Shown here: one piece after another, positions 11,154 through 23,000 of the stretch
How positions within the stretch are numbered: position 1 is the stretch's first letter
Layout of the letters: each line of letters starts with the position of its first letter
The notes under the pieces: generated by a model
Seen by the model: only the letters and a program-made list of their open reading frames with translations
What the model was told of the DNA's origin: nothing
Database searches by the model: none
Position numbers and translations under genes: made by a program
DNA from: Gnetum montanum
Taxonomy: Eukaryota; Streptophyta; Gnetopsida; Gnetales; Gnetaceae
DNA length: 45,494 bases
Reading direction: 5' to 3'
NCBI GenBank assembly: GCA_015680685.1
Contig: MNCI01003700.1
Location: 9,612-55,105, forward strand

Positions 11154-14093
11154 TTAATTGATAAGATAATCATTGCATTGTAGTGGTGTTTTATTATAAT
11201 AGAATGATGACACATTACAAGAATTAAAATTAAGAACAAAAAGAAGGATGACGGAGCCACTACGTTGTGGCAGGAGGTGGTGGCTCTTCCACATTCTTTT
11301 TTTTTTGCCTTTATCTTCTAGTTTCAGAGGCTTGTGATGATGTAGCAGCAATTGAAATTTCTCCTCCTCTGTCTTGGGATCATGCATAGTCTAGGTATAT
11401 GATCTAATGTGTGAGGGAACTGGCATATTCCATAGACACAGCAACTACATAAACATTTGATTAGCTTTTACATACCAAGTTGCAAATTGTTGTCTCTCCT
11501 CTTCAAATGCCTTAGCATTATCTCTCAACTCTTGATAATTAGCAAAGTGTTTGGCCAGGTCTACAGCTACATCTTTTTATCCATGGTAGCTCACGTTAAC
11601 TACTTCCAATTCTGTAGTTGCGACCGTTAGCTTGTCAAGAGTTGCTTTGTAGTCAACAAACTCCTTTTCATACAACATGTATGTGGTTGTTGCCTGCCTC
11701 TCAAGCTCATTGCATAGGTGCCCTACTATCAACATGGCCAAGTTGGTGTATCAAAGATTGGCCAACTCCATGTACTCTTTTAGGTTAGCAATCTACAGGT
11801 CCTGGCTTTTAACCTTCACCTAGTGAGAAAGGGCATATGTATTTAGGATGTTTCTCCAATTGGATTGTTGGGCCACAAAGGAATCTATCTTGCCCTTTGC
11901 CATCCAAATTTCATTTTCAATAACTCCTTTGTACATGCCCACCTAGTCACAAAAGTGCTGATTGATGTGCTCATGCTTTTTAACCTTGTTCTGCCATGTC
12001 CTTATTTTAATGACTGACTTTTGTTAGATAGGCTGTACCTTCTCCATAGAGAGGGTTTGATTTTTTTAGGCGAGGCAACTCATGTCATGGTTGACTTGCA
12101 CCAGCTACTCTCTTAGTTGGTGGACGCTTTCTTCTAATAAATTCTTTTACTACTCAATGGTGGTAAACATATTATTCACTGTAGTTAATTGTTTATTTTC
12201 TTCTTGTAGGGTGGTAAGGGCCTTGAGATGCACATGGGTTTATGCTTCTGTGGTGGAAGCATCCCATATCACCTACTATCTTTCTTGTGTTAGGGTTTTA
12301 TTCTCTTCTATCATTTGAGCTAATTACTTAGTTCAAAAAGCCTCCATTATCTCAGATGGAATCAATGAAGATGGATCTTTCCTTTTTGCCCTTAAAGTTA
12401 CAAGGTCTTGATGAAGCCTTTGGGCTTTCTCTTCGGTGTGCTCGACCCTATGCTTGGTGATGATGAGTTTTCCTTTAGTTTAAATTAGTTTGGACTATGC
12501 TATAGTGACATCATTGGGGATGTCGAATAAGAAGGTCATTACCTACACTATCTACAGTAGTTGATCCAACACATCCTCATGTTCAGCAAGAGTCATGATG
12601 GAACCAACCAATGCTTGCACATCCCATGTGCTTGTGAGATCCATTGATGGTACAATAAGGATGCTAAAAGATTATTTAATGTGGTCCTTGATAACATCTG
12701 CTACACCCACCACATCTTGGCATTGCATGACTACAATTGTAGCCCCTTCACCAATTTTGAGTAGTACTTGAAATGATGTGATGTTCATAGAGATCTATTG
12801 TGTCCATTGGGCTTCTCATCTAGACTAGAGCAAGGCTTGCCTTGTGGCAAGATCAACAGACATCATGGGATGGTTTGCATCATAAAGAACTCAAAATAAG
12901 CTTGACTCATTGGGTGTTTCCCAACTCACAAGATTTGAGATCTGATAGAGATGACTAAGTGCAGGCCTATAATCATAAGTTGGTAGCTGTTGTTGAGGTG
13001 GTTGAGATGACAGTAGTGGTTGTTTAGACTATAGTCTGTGGCTGGGTCTTTCTTCCTATTGCTACTTGGCCTGTTCTAACTAGTGCCTAAGTTGTCTGAT
13101 TTATTGATCTAGTTGGATGATACATCCCTGCTCTAGTTGCTACTCTACCTATTCTTCTTCATCTCTGAGATATTTTCTTGGAGGTACTAGTTTGAGCAGT
13201 TTTGCAAAAGAAGCATTTTGAGCTTTGTGGGATACATTATTGGTATAACCAAGGATTCCAGCACATTGACACAATTTATGGATTAGACAAGGGAATGAAA
13301 AAGTAAGCTTTTCCATCTTCACCTCTTTGAATCATCGCTTGATCTCCATGAAGTATAGTTGGGGAATGTTGGCTTGAAATTTTTCCATTAACACAACACA
13401 TCCTTAAGCCGCATAGGTGGACAGACGATTGAGTGCCTTCATTGGGAATAAATGATATGTCCCAATTTTGAAATAGGCATGCTCTTCTAGGCTTAGCCCA
13501 TTGTATGAATTATTCTCATTGTCAAAAGCACATTTCAACCATAGGTTATAGATCTTAAAATTAGGTTAGGTTGATAGAACCAACATTTGCGCTCCAACGT
13601 TTGGCAGATTTAGGGCTTTAGTGATTACCTTTATGGAATAGGAAATCGTGATCCCATAAATTCTTACAATGGTACCTTCTTCTCTACCATGCCAAAAATA
13701 ATAAGTCTCCCCAAGATACCATTCTTCATTTTCAAACAAAATTGGCCAAAGTGGAGATGCTTGCAACTATGTCCTTGCTGACTGAGGGGTGAACTCAATG
13801 AAAGGCTCAAAATTCATTTTGACAATAATTAAGGTCAACGTGGAATGTGCCTGAATGGTAGTAAGGCATTTTGGTGACAATGTGAGTCATTGTCTTTGCA
13901 CTTGAGGTGCTACCTTTGCCTGCATAGATTGATCTTTGACAGGGACTTCTGCAAGGGCTTCTTGACAAATGTTGAATGATTATGCCTCCTGCTCAATTGG
14001 TGGCCTTTTCTAGCCAGTTCAACCTTAATTTCCTTGAGGGCCTTTGCTTGGTCCTTGTGATAGATCACCTTGGGTTGCTCATTTGTGGGCCAT
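11154..14093 (-). pseudogene. ORF2 of element B: 979-codon accessory protein, stops but one frame
   Basis: ATG at 14093 (MAHK) and terminal stop at 11154-11156 are in the same frame, and the text between reads as protein throughout with many in-frame stops but no frameshift that I could find. Residues about 95-280 form a globular part with WPILFENEEWYLGETYYFW and REEGTIVRIYGITISYSIK; this recalls the 'putative plant transposon protein' (Transposase_32) and Athila ORF1-type families, from memory and not proven. A glutamine-rich linker follows, then a long coiled-coil-like part (codons about 550-890, e.g. LQEENKQLTTVNNMFTTIE), ending lysine-rich. It sits where env-like ORFs lie in some plant elements, about 65 bp before the LTR. 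A and D have no equivalent. Function unknown. Confidence 0.7.
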
Positions 14094-14598
14094 CTGAAAT
14101 TACACCAAACATTAGGTTACTAAGGGATCCTTGTATTGATCATGTTACTCATCTATACCTTATTCAACCTTCAATGTACATTATAGCCATGTTAGATTAC
14201 AAAGTTATGGCCTTTCTTTCTATTCAAAATGGCCTAATAAGATAGTTAGGATAGTTAGGGATACGTAAAAAGTATCTTTGGCATGGTGGGAAATGCTTAT
14301 TTACTTATTTAACTTTGATTTCACTTATTGTATTCATTGTTTACCCTCAGAATACCTTTCGGGAGATAGTAATTTTCAAAGAAGAAATGTGATGTTAGGT
14401 GAACACAACCACCCCATAACTGAGATGGACACTTCAAGGATAGATGGGTGCAAATGGCATGAAAAACGGAGTGCGAATGAGCGAGATATAGCGTGTGGAT
14501 GAGGGCATGCAGAGTTAAAATCACCAAAGAGAAAAAAATTGCAAAAACTCCTCTTTTTTGGTGATGTAAAAATGAAATTGGAAGTATGGCTAAGTGTG
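14094..14598 (-). other. putative ORF2 5' untranslated region
   Basis: Lies between the internal TATA box and the ATG of ORF2. No long frame was seen. An ATG at 14284 in another frame opens only a very short ORF. Confidence 0.35.
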
Positions 14599-14690
14599 TA
14601 TTTATAGATTTTATGACCCTAATATTGGGTTCTTGACATCAGGGATTTGATATCAGAGCCCCTTCGATATCAAAGATTTGATATCGAAGT
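14599..14690 (-). promoter_or_regulatory. internal TATA box and GATATC array in element B
   Basis: The TATA box TATAAATA (minus) is at 14606-14599. Just upstream are GATATC-type sites (GATATC three times, GATGTC, AATATT) about 15 bases apart to 14690, the same layout as the LTR promoters of A and B. The sequence after the TATA box does not match either LTR, so this is not a simple LTR copy. It lies about 500 bp upstream of ORF2. Promoter function is inferred. Confidence 0.5.
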
Positions 14691-15899
14691 TCCCAAAAGA
14701 ATGCCCAATCGACAATTTGACAAAGGGAGAATAATTTGAGGGTAGGAATAAAATATTTTGAGGTACCAAAACATGAAAAACCTAGGAATCTCATTAGGAT
14801 AATGCTAGGAAAAGGAATAATGCACAAGAGTGAAGAGGGTACATAGTTAGGGAAAGGTGGAATGATAGGCATTAAGGCACAATGGAAGATGCATATGAAC
14901 ATTGGAATTTAAAATGATGATAAAGGAAAAGATTATTGTAGCAATGCAATAATGGTAGGGTATAAAATGATGAGTGGATGATGTGCAATGAGTGCAAATC
15001 AGAAAAGTTACGTAGGTGGGTCCTCCCCAAAGCAGGTTCCTACCTATCATGCTCTTCCGTAACCACACCTTAAAATGTCCATATGCATGAAAAGGGTTAA
15101 ATGTAATCCACACTAGTGCAACAAAATACACACATGTAAATACCATTGTGATGAGGTATGAATTCTATGTGACACAAGACACATGTCAAAAATACATGAA
15201 CAACGAGATGAGATGAATTGTAGAAGGGATTACAGAGATTGGGACATAAGGTAACTGACCCTAGATTAATGAATCTTGAGTGTGGGGTGTGATTAATGTG
15301 TCATTAGGCTGTCACTCCAAAATCAAGACCAAGTCCATTCTCCTAGTCAGTGACATCGCATTGTATCATCCAATGATGGACAACCATAAGAGCATCATGA
15401 TAGCAAGGCGTACAATCACTTGGCATTTTGCACAAGGGAGGAGTGATTCAAATTTGTCTATGGCATGTTTTTCTTTGATCTTTTTCTTTGCTATTTTCTT
15501 TTGTTTTGTTTTCCTTTTTTTTTGTCTTAGCCACTTTGGCACTTGTCCTTTTCCAATAGTGAACTAGAGAAGCCACCAACCTTTAGGCATGGATGCATGT
15601 CTTTCTAGTGGGATCCCAAGAATAGCATTGAGTTCTTTATTGAGTGCCTTTATTACTCTTACTTCCATTTTACATTAGATCTACAAGGATCTTAGTACAA
15701 CTAGGTTGCATGATAGCACCTAAAGATGTTACCAAGGGAATCCACAAGTTCCCTTGATGTCACACCTTGGCCATTCCCTCTTAGTCCATCATTTTCACTC
15801 TAGGAATAATGAGCACAAAAATTACCTTAAGTTTTAATGATGGCAAGACTATCATCATACCTTAAGTTTTAAAGATATTTACTAATTCTACTTGTCTTA
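14691..15899 (-). other. spacer between gag and ORF2 in element B
   Basis: No pol domain was found on either strand. A run of lysine-rich codons near 15440-15560 may be the end of gag or chance. About 15004-15040 resembles the 3' noncoding part of A near 19490-19520, in the same orientation relative to each element. It reads (K)LRRWVLPKAG on the strand antisense to B. Confidence 0.45.
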
Positions 15900-17930
15900 A
15901 TAGAGGATATCCCCATAACTAATCCTTTGAGTATGGTTAGAATTAATAAATGGAAAATTTGGATCCAAGCATTTTGGGAACATTGGTGTCTGGTCATATC
16001 CAAACCACTAGGTGTCTTTTGATGTGGTGGATGGAATGTACCCAAATTGGGGTTCACACATTTGATTAAAGTAGTTATAGTAGGGAAAATTGTAATATGT
16101 GGTCATGTGATAAGGGGTTGCCCCACTATGACACCCCTGTCTGTAATATGGTATGCAAGGATCGATATGTCTCTCTATGTGGTTATATTCATTGGTTCAC
16201 ATGGTTGTTGGAGTGTCAACTGATGGCCTGGATAAAGTCATAGGAGGCATTGAGTTCAAGGAGGTAGATGCATCACACCATCGAACTTGTGTTGAGTTGG
16301 AAGATGTAGTGGTTTTGAAATCGTGCTATCTCTTTCTATAGTCATGCCTAAAGAAAGGATTCTTTTGACTTTGTGAAGGATTCCCACTAATGTTGATAGT
16401 AGTAGCACAAGTAACATTTGTGGGTTGGTGCTATATTGCAAAGCCTTCTGGCACAATTGGTGGTAATGTATAAGGAGGTGAATGATGAGAATATTGAGGG
16501 TGAGGAGAAGTGCAAGGAACATGAGGTGGCAATCTTGTTGGAGAGGACATGGGTTGATAGTACTCAAGAGAATGAAAATGATGTGGTGAAGTAGAAGTTG
16601 TTGATTTGGTCAGAGAAATAGGGTGTTTAACATAATAAAAATTTGTTGTTGGGACATACAAAGGGTATGGTTTGTTTGGCAGTGGCCTCCCCCATGAATG
16701 GGGCTTTTTCCACTATTTTTGAACCTAGTATTTCTGTATAAAGTTTGGATGTAACATTCCTCTCCAATGCTCATGTAACTATGACAAGACTAGGCATTAG
16801 CCTTTGGGGTGATCGTATAGACAAACATCACATTGATACATGTGATTTGTAGTTGAGATCCTATTGTTATTGTCTTCAACCCTTCATTCTGATTTTTGCA
16901 TGGTGTCCTATCCTATTTCTTGATTTGGCATAGTTCCACCTCTAATAAGGTTGGCATATTCTCTACATTTTTCATGTACACATTCCATCATCTTATTAAT
17001 CTTTGCCTCAATTTCATCTAGTGGTTGTAGTATTGGAAAAGATGGTTCCACCTCCTTGAGGTAAGTTGATTTCTACTCTTCATGATCATGGACCTTTGCT
17101 ATTTTGATATTTTGGTCCTGTTAAGAGCTTTCAACATTCTTCCATTTAGCTATGTCTCCTTCTTCTTTTTCCACCCGCTTGATTAGCTCTTGGAATTGAT
17201 GGGTTTGTAACTCATATAGTTGACCTTAGGTATACATCCCTAGGGTCTCCCTTGTTTCATTACAAAGCCCATGCATGATGTGATACATTAGCCTTTCTTT
17301 GGAGAACCCATGGCTTGGGCATTGGTTTAACAAAGAGTAATATCTTTCTAAGGCCATGTCCAAGGGTTCATGTTGCACTTGTTTCCACTCTTGGATTTTT
17401 CTCCTCAAGGCTAACACTCTTGCATAGGTTTGATATCTTTCATTAAAGATTTCTACCATTGTTGGCCAATGTCAAATTAATTTTGGTTTTAAGGATCTGT
17501 ACCATACTTTTTCTTGCTCAATGAGTGTCATAGGAAAGAGCTTAATTTTTTGCCACCCATTATCAATATTGTTCCATATACAGTCATCATGAAAGGCTTG
17601 TAAATGATGTTGTGGATTTAAATCATAGCCTCTTGAAAACTTGGGAAAGTTGTTTAAATCAAGCCTGGGTAGATGACTTTTCTTGCGATGCCTATGAGAT
17701 ATTCAAACAACATCTTGTATATGCATTAGGCTCTTAGTGGCTAGTAGGGGCTCATCATCACTAGGTAGGTTATGAATTTGTGAGTCAGAATAATGTTGTC
17801 TTCATTTATGTTCATAGGAGACCCTTGCATAAGATTGAGTACTCCAAAATTTGTCTTCATCATGATATAATTCGTTGGTTCTCCAATGAATTGCCTTACT
17901 AGTTGTTGTGTTATCATAGTCTTGTGAGAG
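15900..17930 (-). pseudogene. gag of element B, decayed
   Basis: From 17459 to about 15900 the frame is the same as that of ORF2, broken only by stops. The Gag core at 17226-17459 (FNERYQTYARVLALRRKIQE, EPLDMALERYYSLL) closely matches D at 39286. A zinc-knuckle-like CDVCLYDHPKG lies near 16830-16800. The tail is proline-, serine- and tyrosine-rich. Upstream, 17930-17460, blocks such as NNFPKFSRGYDLNPQHHLQA align with A and D but frames switch. The Gag match ties B to the A/D family. Confidence 0.78.
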
Positions 17931-18002
17931 AGAGATTGTTGTGAATCATGCGTGACTTAATTGAAATTATTTTCTTTTCTAAATGATATATCGTTAACAC
18001 CA

Positions 18003-18021
18003 TCCCTAGAAACGTCACCAA
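18003..18021 (-). other. primer binding site of element B
   Basis: On minus, TTGGTGACGTTTCTAGGGA starts right after the LTR end and is a mutated tRNA-Asp-type PBS, like those of A and D. Confidence 0.75.
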
Positions 18022-18884
18022 TGATGAGCAGTGAGGTACCCATACACTCAACCATACGAATATGAGCGTTCATGCACGATCTGATTGAACACCGCAGATG
18101 GGCTATTTGTGGTATCTAGATAATTACATATTGATCATGGTTCACTGTCTTCCCACAAGGACTAGTATTTACTTTGTCACATATGGTTTAGTCTAGAGTG
18201 AGGTGAATGATGTGATCCTAAACTAGTGCTACTCCTTGAGACAATGGAAAATAATCTTATTTTAAGCTAATAGGTAATGAGAAGTAAAATATAAACTAGC
18301 CTAAGTGCAATGAACATCTATCCTTAATCATCCGTGTGCATCTTGGACTTTGTGTACTACTTCTAGGATTGCCAAGTGCATATTACTTGAGCACTCCTAG
18401 ATACGATACTAGGTTACCAAGTAGTTACACTTAAATGTTCGTGATTAAGTCGTACTCATTCTATGTTTAACAATAGGAATAGTAAATTGTGGTAAAGAAA
18501 TATTAACTAACAAAACAATAAATAATAATGATAAATAACAATAACAATTAAATAATTAAAGACTAAGTGAATACTGCAATGATGGAGTAATCTTGATCTT
18601 TATTGTTGATCATGTGCATGTCCAAGTACATCACATTTGAATAAAGGTTCTATACAATTACAATTATCACATTGTGGGCATGCACTAAGAAAAGAGCTGA
18701 AATGAAAATTGGCAAAAAAAAGAGGACTCTACCTGCTTCCTTACTAACCTCGCATGTGATATTTATAGGCGAGCATGGTAGGAATGATATTGGATACCCG
18801 ACATCACTTACTGACCTTGATATTGAGTCCCTGATATCAAATCCATGATATCAGAGCCCCGTTATCGCTTCTGATGACTCATTA
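18022..18884 (-). repeat. 5' LTR of element B
   Basis: 863 bp, pairing with 10228-11087. Its outer end on plus is TCATTA where the other copy has TCATCA. The TATA box is at 18760-18767 and the GATATC-rich block at about 18786-18855. Confidence 0.88.
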
Positions 18885-20201
18885 GTGCCAAACAATAACA
18901 AGAATTTTAATACGTCTTTGCATGGTGTGGTTCCCATTTCATAAAACAAAATAAAATAAAATAATGGAAATTCAAAGCACATACTTTAGACAACATAAAA
19001 AAGCCACAAGCATTGGTTATAAGACTAGAAAGACATGTTACCCATGCTCGAAGGTCCCCTCTAACTAAGGTCCTTCCTCACTTCCTACTTCTCTTTTCTT
19101 CTTTAATAAGGAATGGTGGTTGTTTTGTGCGAGCACTCTTATGTCTCAGGGGTATGGATATGGAATGGTGATGTTATGTGATTGAATATGGTTGTTTTTT
19201 ATTTTGGACTAAGGATGAGTTTTTATCAAGTCATTTAACCAAAAAATTCACAATGGACTTCATGTGACCATAATCAAGAACTCCATTTCACTCGCATTCA
19301 TCTATGCTTTCCATGTCTCACCTCACTACCAGTTTCTTGTTCTTGTTCGATGTCTTGGTTTGATGTATCAAAATTCTTATGTAGTTTCTTCTAGGCTTTT
19401 GTACTTAACTTTTCGTAACCATTAATCATCCATGGGGCCTATGGACTCCTTGGTTTCAAGTTATGCAAGGGTAATAAAGGGCTTGTGCTTGCTTTGGGAA
19501 GGACCCACTTACATACCTTTTGGTTGGATTAGTTGACTTCTTTATCCTTACACATTCTTACAATCAAATCCTTTTGTGTACCCCCATCAATGACATCCAG
19601 TTGTGTATACCTTCAAAATTTTTTTCAATGAAATCTCCTTTTTATTATTGTGAATTCTTAACCCTCTTCAAGTAATTCATTCTGTTTGAACTTTTTCAAA
19701 TTTAATGAATTGCTTATCTATTTTAACCTATTTGTTAGTCTTCTTGCTAACACTACGTAAAGAACTCAATCCATCATAATCAAAACCTAGCTAAGTATAA
19801 CCACTAATGAGAAAAGGTACTTAAAAGTTATATGTTACAAATTGCATACTAATTCATGATTTTGTTGTGATTGCAGTGGAAAGTAGGGACTAGAAGTAAG
19901 ACTATCTTCACCAATAGAGAAGCAACATCACCATGTGATGAGGACCCTTCATGATTATTGTACCTTTTTTCTCATTCCTTAACTACCAAAGTAGTTTGGT
20001 GTCAATTTTGTTTAGGATGTTCCATTATATTATCATGAACATACAATTTTGTAAAATATTGTAAATCCATATACTTAGGTACTTGGAGTCTATATGCTCT
20101 ATCTGAGTCAGTTTGTATGTCAGTCAATAATCCCATACATGCCCAATATTTTGTAAGGAACTTGTTCCTCCTCTTGTTAAGTCTAGGATGAGTTTTCATT
20201 T
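18885..20201 (+). other. 3' noncoding region of element A, part 2
   Basis: Continues the region interrupted at 10227 and is collinear with D from about 44840 to the window end. An antisense reading frame at about 19240-19530 is shared with D. A further minus-strand ORF at 20002-20199 has no match I could check, because D is cut by the window end. Confidence 0.65.
19240..19530 (-). pseudogene. antisense ORF in the 3' region of A, decayed
   Basis: Reads collinearly with the open frame 45159-45460 of D, including KWVLPKA, LHNLKPRS and APWMINGY, with a few stops and an in-frame length difference of two codons. Amino-acid agreement is roughly 70% by eye, not better than the DNA match, so selection is not shown. 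Function unknown. Confidence 0.35.
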
Positions 20202-20213
20202 AGTTGTGGGGTA
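20202..20213 (+). other. polypurine tract of element A
   Basis: AGTTGTGGGGTA directly precedes the 3' LTR start, matching the tract of B. Confidence 0.7.
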
Positions 20214-21039
20214 TGATGAATCATGTTTAGACATGCTTCAATATCGAATACATGATATCAGAGCCTTGATATCAAATACCCGATATTGGACCCTAAGATG
20301 TGATGTTGAATATTTGATATTACAATGTATATGCTAGCCTAAATATAGCACTTGGGCACATGATTTAGTAATTAGTTTTTATCATAGAGTAATGAAGTTC
20401 TTATAGTTTAGCCATTCCAGAGTTAGAATATTTTTGAGTTCCCACTGTAGGAGTTTGAGTGTGTATGGATCATTGTTCGAGCACTAATGTACTTGAGCAC
20501 AGTATCATGATGGAAATAAAGATGATCCCCTTTTAATAATCCTTGTAGCATTGAGAATAGGTTAATGTTTCTTTTAATGCACTTAATATTCATGCACTTA
20601 ATTAATTTCCAGTTGTTAATGAACACAAGCATGACCACTTCGAGCACATGTGTAGCACTTGGTAACCCAAATACACTTAATGTTTGGTAACCTAGTAGTG
20701 CTATATGCTTTCAGAATGTGTTCAGAGAGTGGGAACAGGTACTTGTGTTAGGCTAGCTAAGTAGAAAATTAATTAGATATTAAATTCATCTACTTTTCAT
20801 TCTTTTTTAGGTGTTAAACTTATAAAATATAAAGTGATAAAAATAGTATACCTTGGTTTGCACTTAACCATATAATTATACCTCACATGTGGAACTAAGA
20901 AGACAATGATTGTTCCAATTAGATTTCACTTTCTTGAACTAGTGTTCTTAAGAACTTACGATCTACAAAGTTGAATTGGATTATGTGTGAATTCTTGTGA
21001 TTCGTATGGTTGGGCATAAGGGTACCTCATTGCTCATGA
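20214..21039 (+). repeat. 3' LTR of element A
   Basis: 826 bp, collinear with 2466-3303. It begins TGATGA and ends TCATGA (one change from TCATCA). Its TATA box has lost two bases (CTAAATATA near 20339). The GATATC-type array is at about 20238-20325. Confidence 0.85.
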
Positions 21040-21229
21040 ATATCATATACATGTCTTAACATATGTATATGATATACACATATCTTATTGTTAAATATTA
21101 TATATGTATATATATATATTTTAAATCTTTCCTATAAAAGTTTATTACTTACTACTATGTATACTTAATATTATTATTGTTATATACATGTATTAATTTA
21201 TATATATATATATAAGTTATGGACGGTTA
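21040..21229. repeat. TA-rich simple repeat
   Basis: ATATC (21040-21044) is the right target duplication of A. The rest is TATATA-type microsatellite with ATATGTATATG variants. It separates A from the truncated 3' end of element C. Confidence 0.75.
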
Positions 21230-22460
21230 CCCAAAGTAATTTTTTATATGTAAAACATTATACAAAAACTGCAATTCCATCCCACTTAACATCAATAACT
21301 TGTATATGTCGTGCAATAATTATTCCTTGATCTAAAATAGACCAATCCTTATTGCTAAAAATTTATTTGGCTTTTTGATATTTCATAATAATATAAGATC
21401 ACCAATTCTAAAATTTGTTTTCAAGGCTTTTCTATCGAATCACGTTTTAAAATGAGAAACATTCTTTAATAAATTATCCTTAGATCTATCCATTTTGGTT
21501 TTTCTTTTGATAAGCAAGGTCATGAAAGTTCAATCTTTATTGGTTTTATCACTATACTTTTGTTCAAAATTAGAGGATGAGCTTATAATCTTATTCATAA
21601 CTCTTGTGGACAAACCATAGACTAAGTTATAAGATGATGTTCCAATAGCTATTTTAAATCTAATACAATTGGTTCATAATATAGATTGAAAATAATAGAT
21701 CCAATTTCCTAGATTCCCCTCTATCAAATTTTTTATGTAGGAAATAAGTTTTTTATTTGTAGATTCAACTAAGCTATTCCCTTGAGGATAATAATTTGAA
21801 GAAGAAAGTAGAAAGATAGATTTCTTTGATGCCCATGTTATAAGTTCTCTAGATTGAAAAGTGGGTCCATTATTGGATACCATCACTTTAGGTAGATCAA
21901 AACAACTTAGAATTTTTTCTTCTAAAAACTTAATCACATCCAATGTCGAATAGTTTCTTAGAGCTTTTGCTTCAGATCATTTAGTGAAGTAATCAATGGC
22001 TATGAGAATAAATTTATGTCTAACTCTTGAAAGAGTATATGTACCAATAACATCTAAGCCCCATTATTGAAATGACCTATCCACAATTATCAATTTTATG
22101 GGAGCTCTAGCCTTTTTGACTTTTGGTCCATGTATTTGACATTTGTAACATCTTTGAACCATTGAACTAATGTCTTGGTACATACTACACCAATAAAAAT
22201 CATAGGGAAGTATATGTTGCATGGTAGACTTAGGAGACTCATAAAATAAATTATAATGATCACGGAATTGTTCTAAAATGGGGCTAACCTGATCATTATG
22301 GACACATTCGAAAAAAATCACTCTGAAGTCCTTTCTATATAAGATTTCATATTTAACCATAAATTTATTTTCTCTTTTAAAGAAACCTATTTTTTGACTT
22401 GCAATTAAATTATTTGGAACCTTTCTTGTGTTAAGGAATTTCATAATTTCATCACACTAG
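21230..22460 (-). pseudogene. integrase of element C, decayed
   Basis: The N-terminal zinc domain lies in the ORF 22064-22444 (SPKSTMQHILPYDFYW, then CYKC). The catalytic core is at about 22060-21674, with LPKVMVSNNGPTF (Asn where the second Asp is expected) and YYPQGNSLVESTNK including the Glu. The C-terminal part to about 21230 has GPFQI- and LHIKNYFG-like text. It would have inserted the DNA copy. Confidence 0.8.
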
Positions 22461-23000
22461 TTTCCTTCATGATCCTTAGTATGAATACTTCATCTTCTCT
22501 AGTTATTAATTTGGCTAATTTCATTCCTTTAATAGTTTTGCATATTTCCAGTGAAAACATAAAACCTTAAAGATTTATGAGCCATTTTTCTCTTTTCAAA
22601 CCAATCTCATTTTGAGCCAAGAATTGTTTAATTGTGGGTTCTATTAATATAATATGAACTAATGATCTTTCCAAGTAATATTTAAAGTGTTGAAATGCTT
22701 TAATGACTACGAATGCTTGTTTCTCTAAACTAGAATAATTTAGCTCAACGCCTTTCAAGTTATACCCAAAAAATATAATTGGTTTATCTTAACTATTATA
22801 TGTTTGAGTTAAAATGATAGCAATTGAATCATTTGAGGCAAAAGCATATAAAAATAAAGCTTCCTTCAATCTTGGTTTTAGCAAGTATAGAGCTTCTCGA
22901 ATAGCCCTTTTAATTTCTGATAAAGCTTTCTTCAATTTTAGTGTTTTCCTTCCTAGGATATCTTTTTTAAGCATATGCATCATAGGTTTAGTAATTTTGG
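22461..23000 (-). pseudogene. gypsy RNase H of element C, decayed
   Basis: Blocks LNYSSLEKQAFVVIKAFQHF and LVHIILIEPTIKQFL (22758-22567) fit the RNase H that follows RT in gypsy elements. KREKWLINL and a short connecting stretch lead to integrase. No archaeal-type RNase H follows; that domain lies upstream of RT here. Confidence 0.75.

Larger units (their letters stand above)
10228..18884 (-). mobile_element. Element B: pol-less Athila-related LTR retrotransposon with a second ORF
   Basis: Minus-strand order: 5' LTR (18884-18022), PBS (18021-18003), gag (about 17930-15900), spacer with a TATA box (14606-14599), ORF2 (14093-11154), PPT (about 11100-11088), 3' LTR (11087-10228). LTR ends, PBS and PPT closely resemble those of A, and its Gag aligns with those of A and D. 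No protease, RT, RNase H or integrase was found in its 6.9 kb interior. It is therefore non-autonomous in structure and probably used proteins of an A/D-like partner. It is younger than A, in which it sits. Confidence 0.85.
2466..21039 (+). mobile_element. Element A: Athila-like Ty3/gypsy retrotransposon, decayed, interrupted by B
   Basis: Order on plus: LTR (2466-3303), PBS (3304), gag, protease, RT, RNase H, integrase (to about 9480), noncoding 3' region, PPT (20202-20213), LTR (20214-21039). Flanks ATATA (2461-2465) and ATATC (21040-21044) form a target duplication with one mismatch. Element B (10228-18884) splits the 3' noncoding region; without B the element is about 9.9 kb. Motifs (FMDD in RT, TTEKEL in RNase H, tRNA-Asp-type PBS) fit the Athila branch of plant gypsy elements. 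All reading frames are broken, so it is not autonomous now. Element D is a second copy. Confidence 0.88.

Noticed and set aside
10853-11260. 135-residue minus ORF
   Set aside because: Lies mostly in the 3' LTR of B and out of frame with ORF2.
14639-15146. Two minus-strand ORFs rich in Cys, Phe and Pro
   Set aside because: No domain, different frame from gag and ORF2, partly across the promoter-like block; chance frames.
21040-21229. AT-rich tract as a possible replication origin or matrix attachment site
   Set aside because: Simple TA microsatellite; nothing else supports a function.
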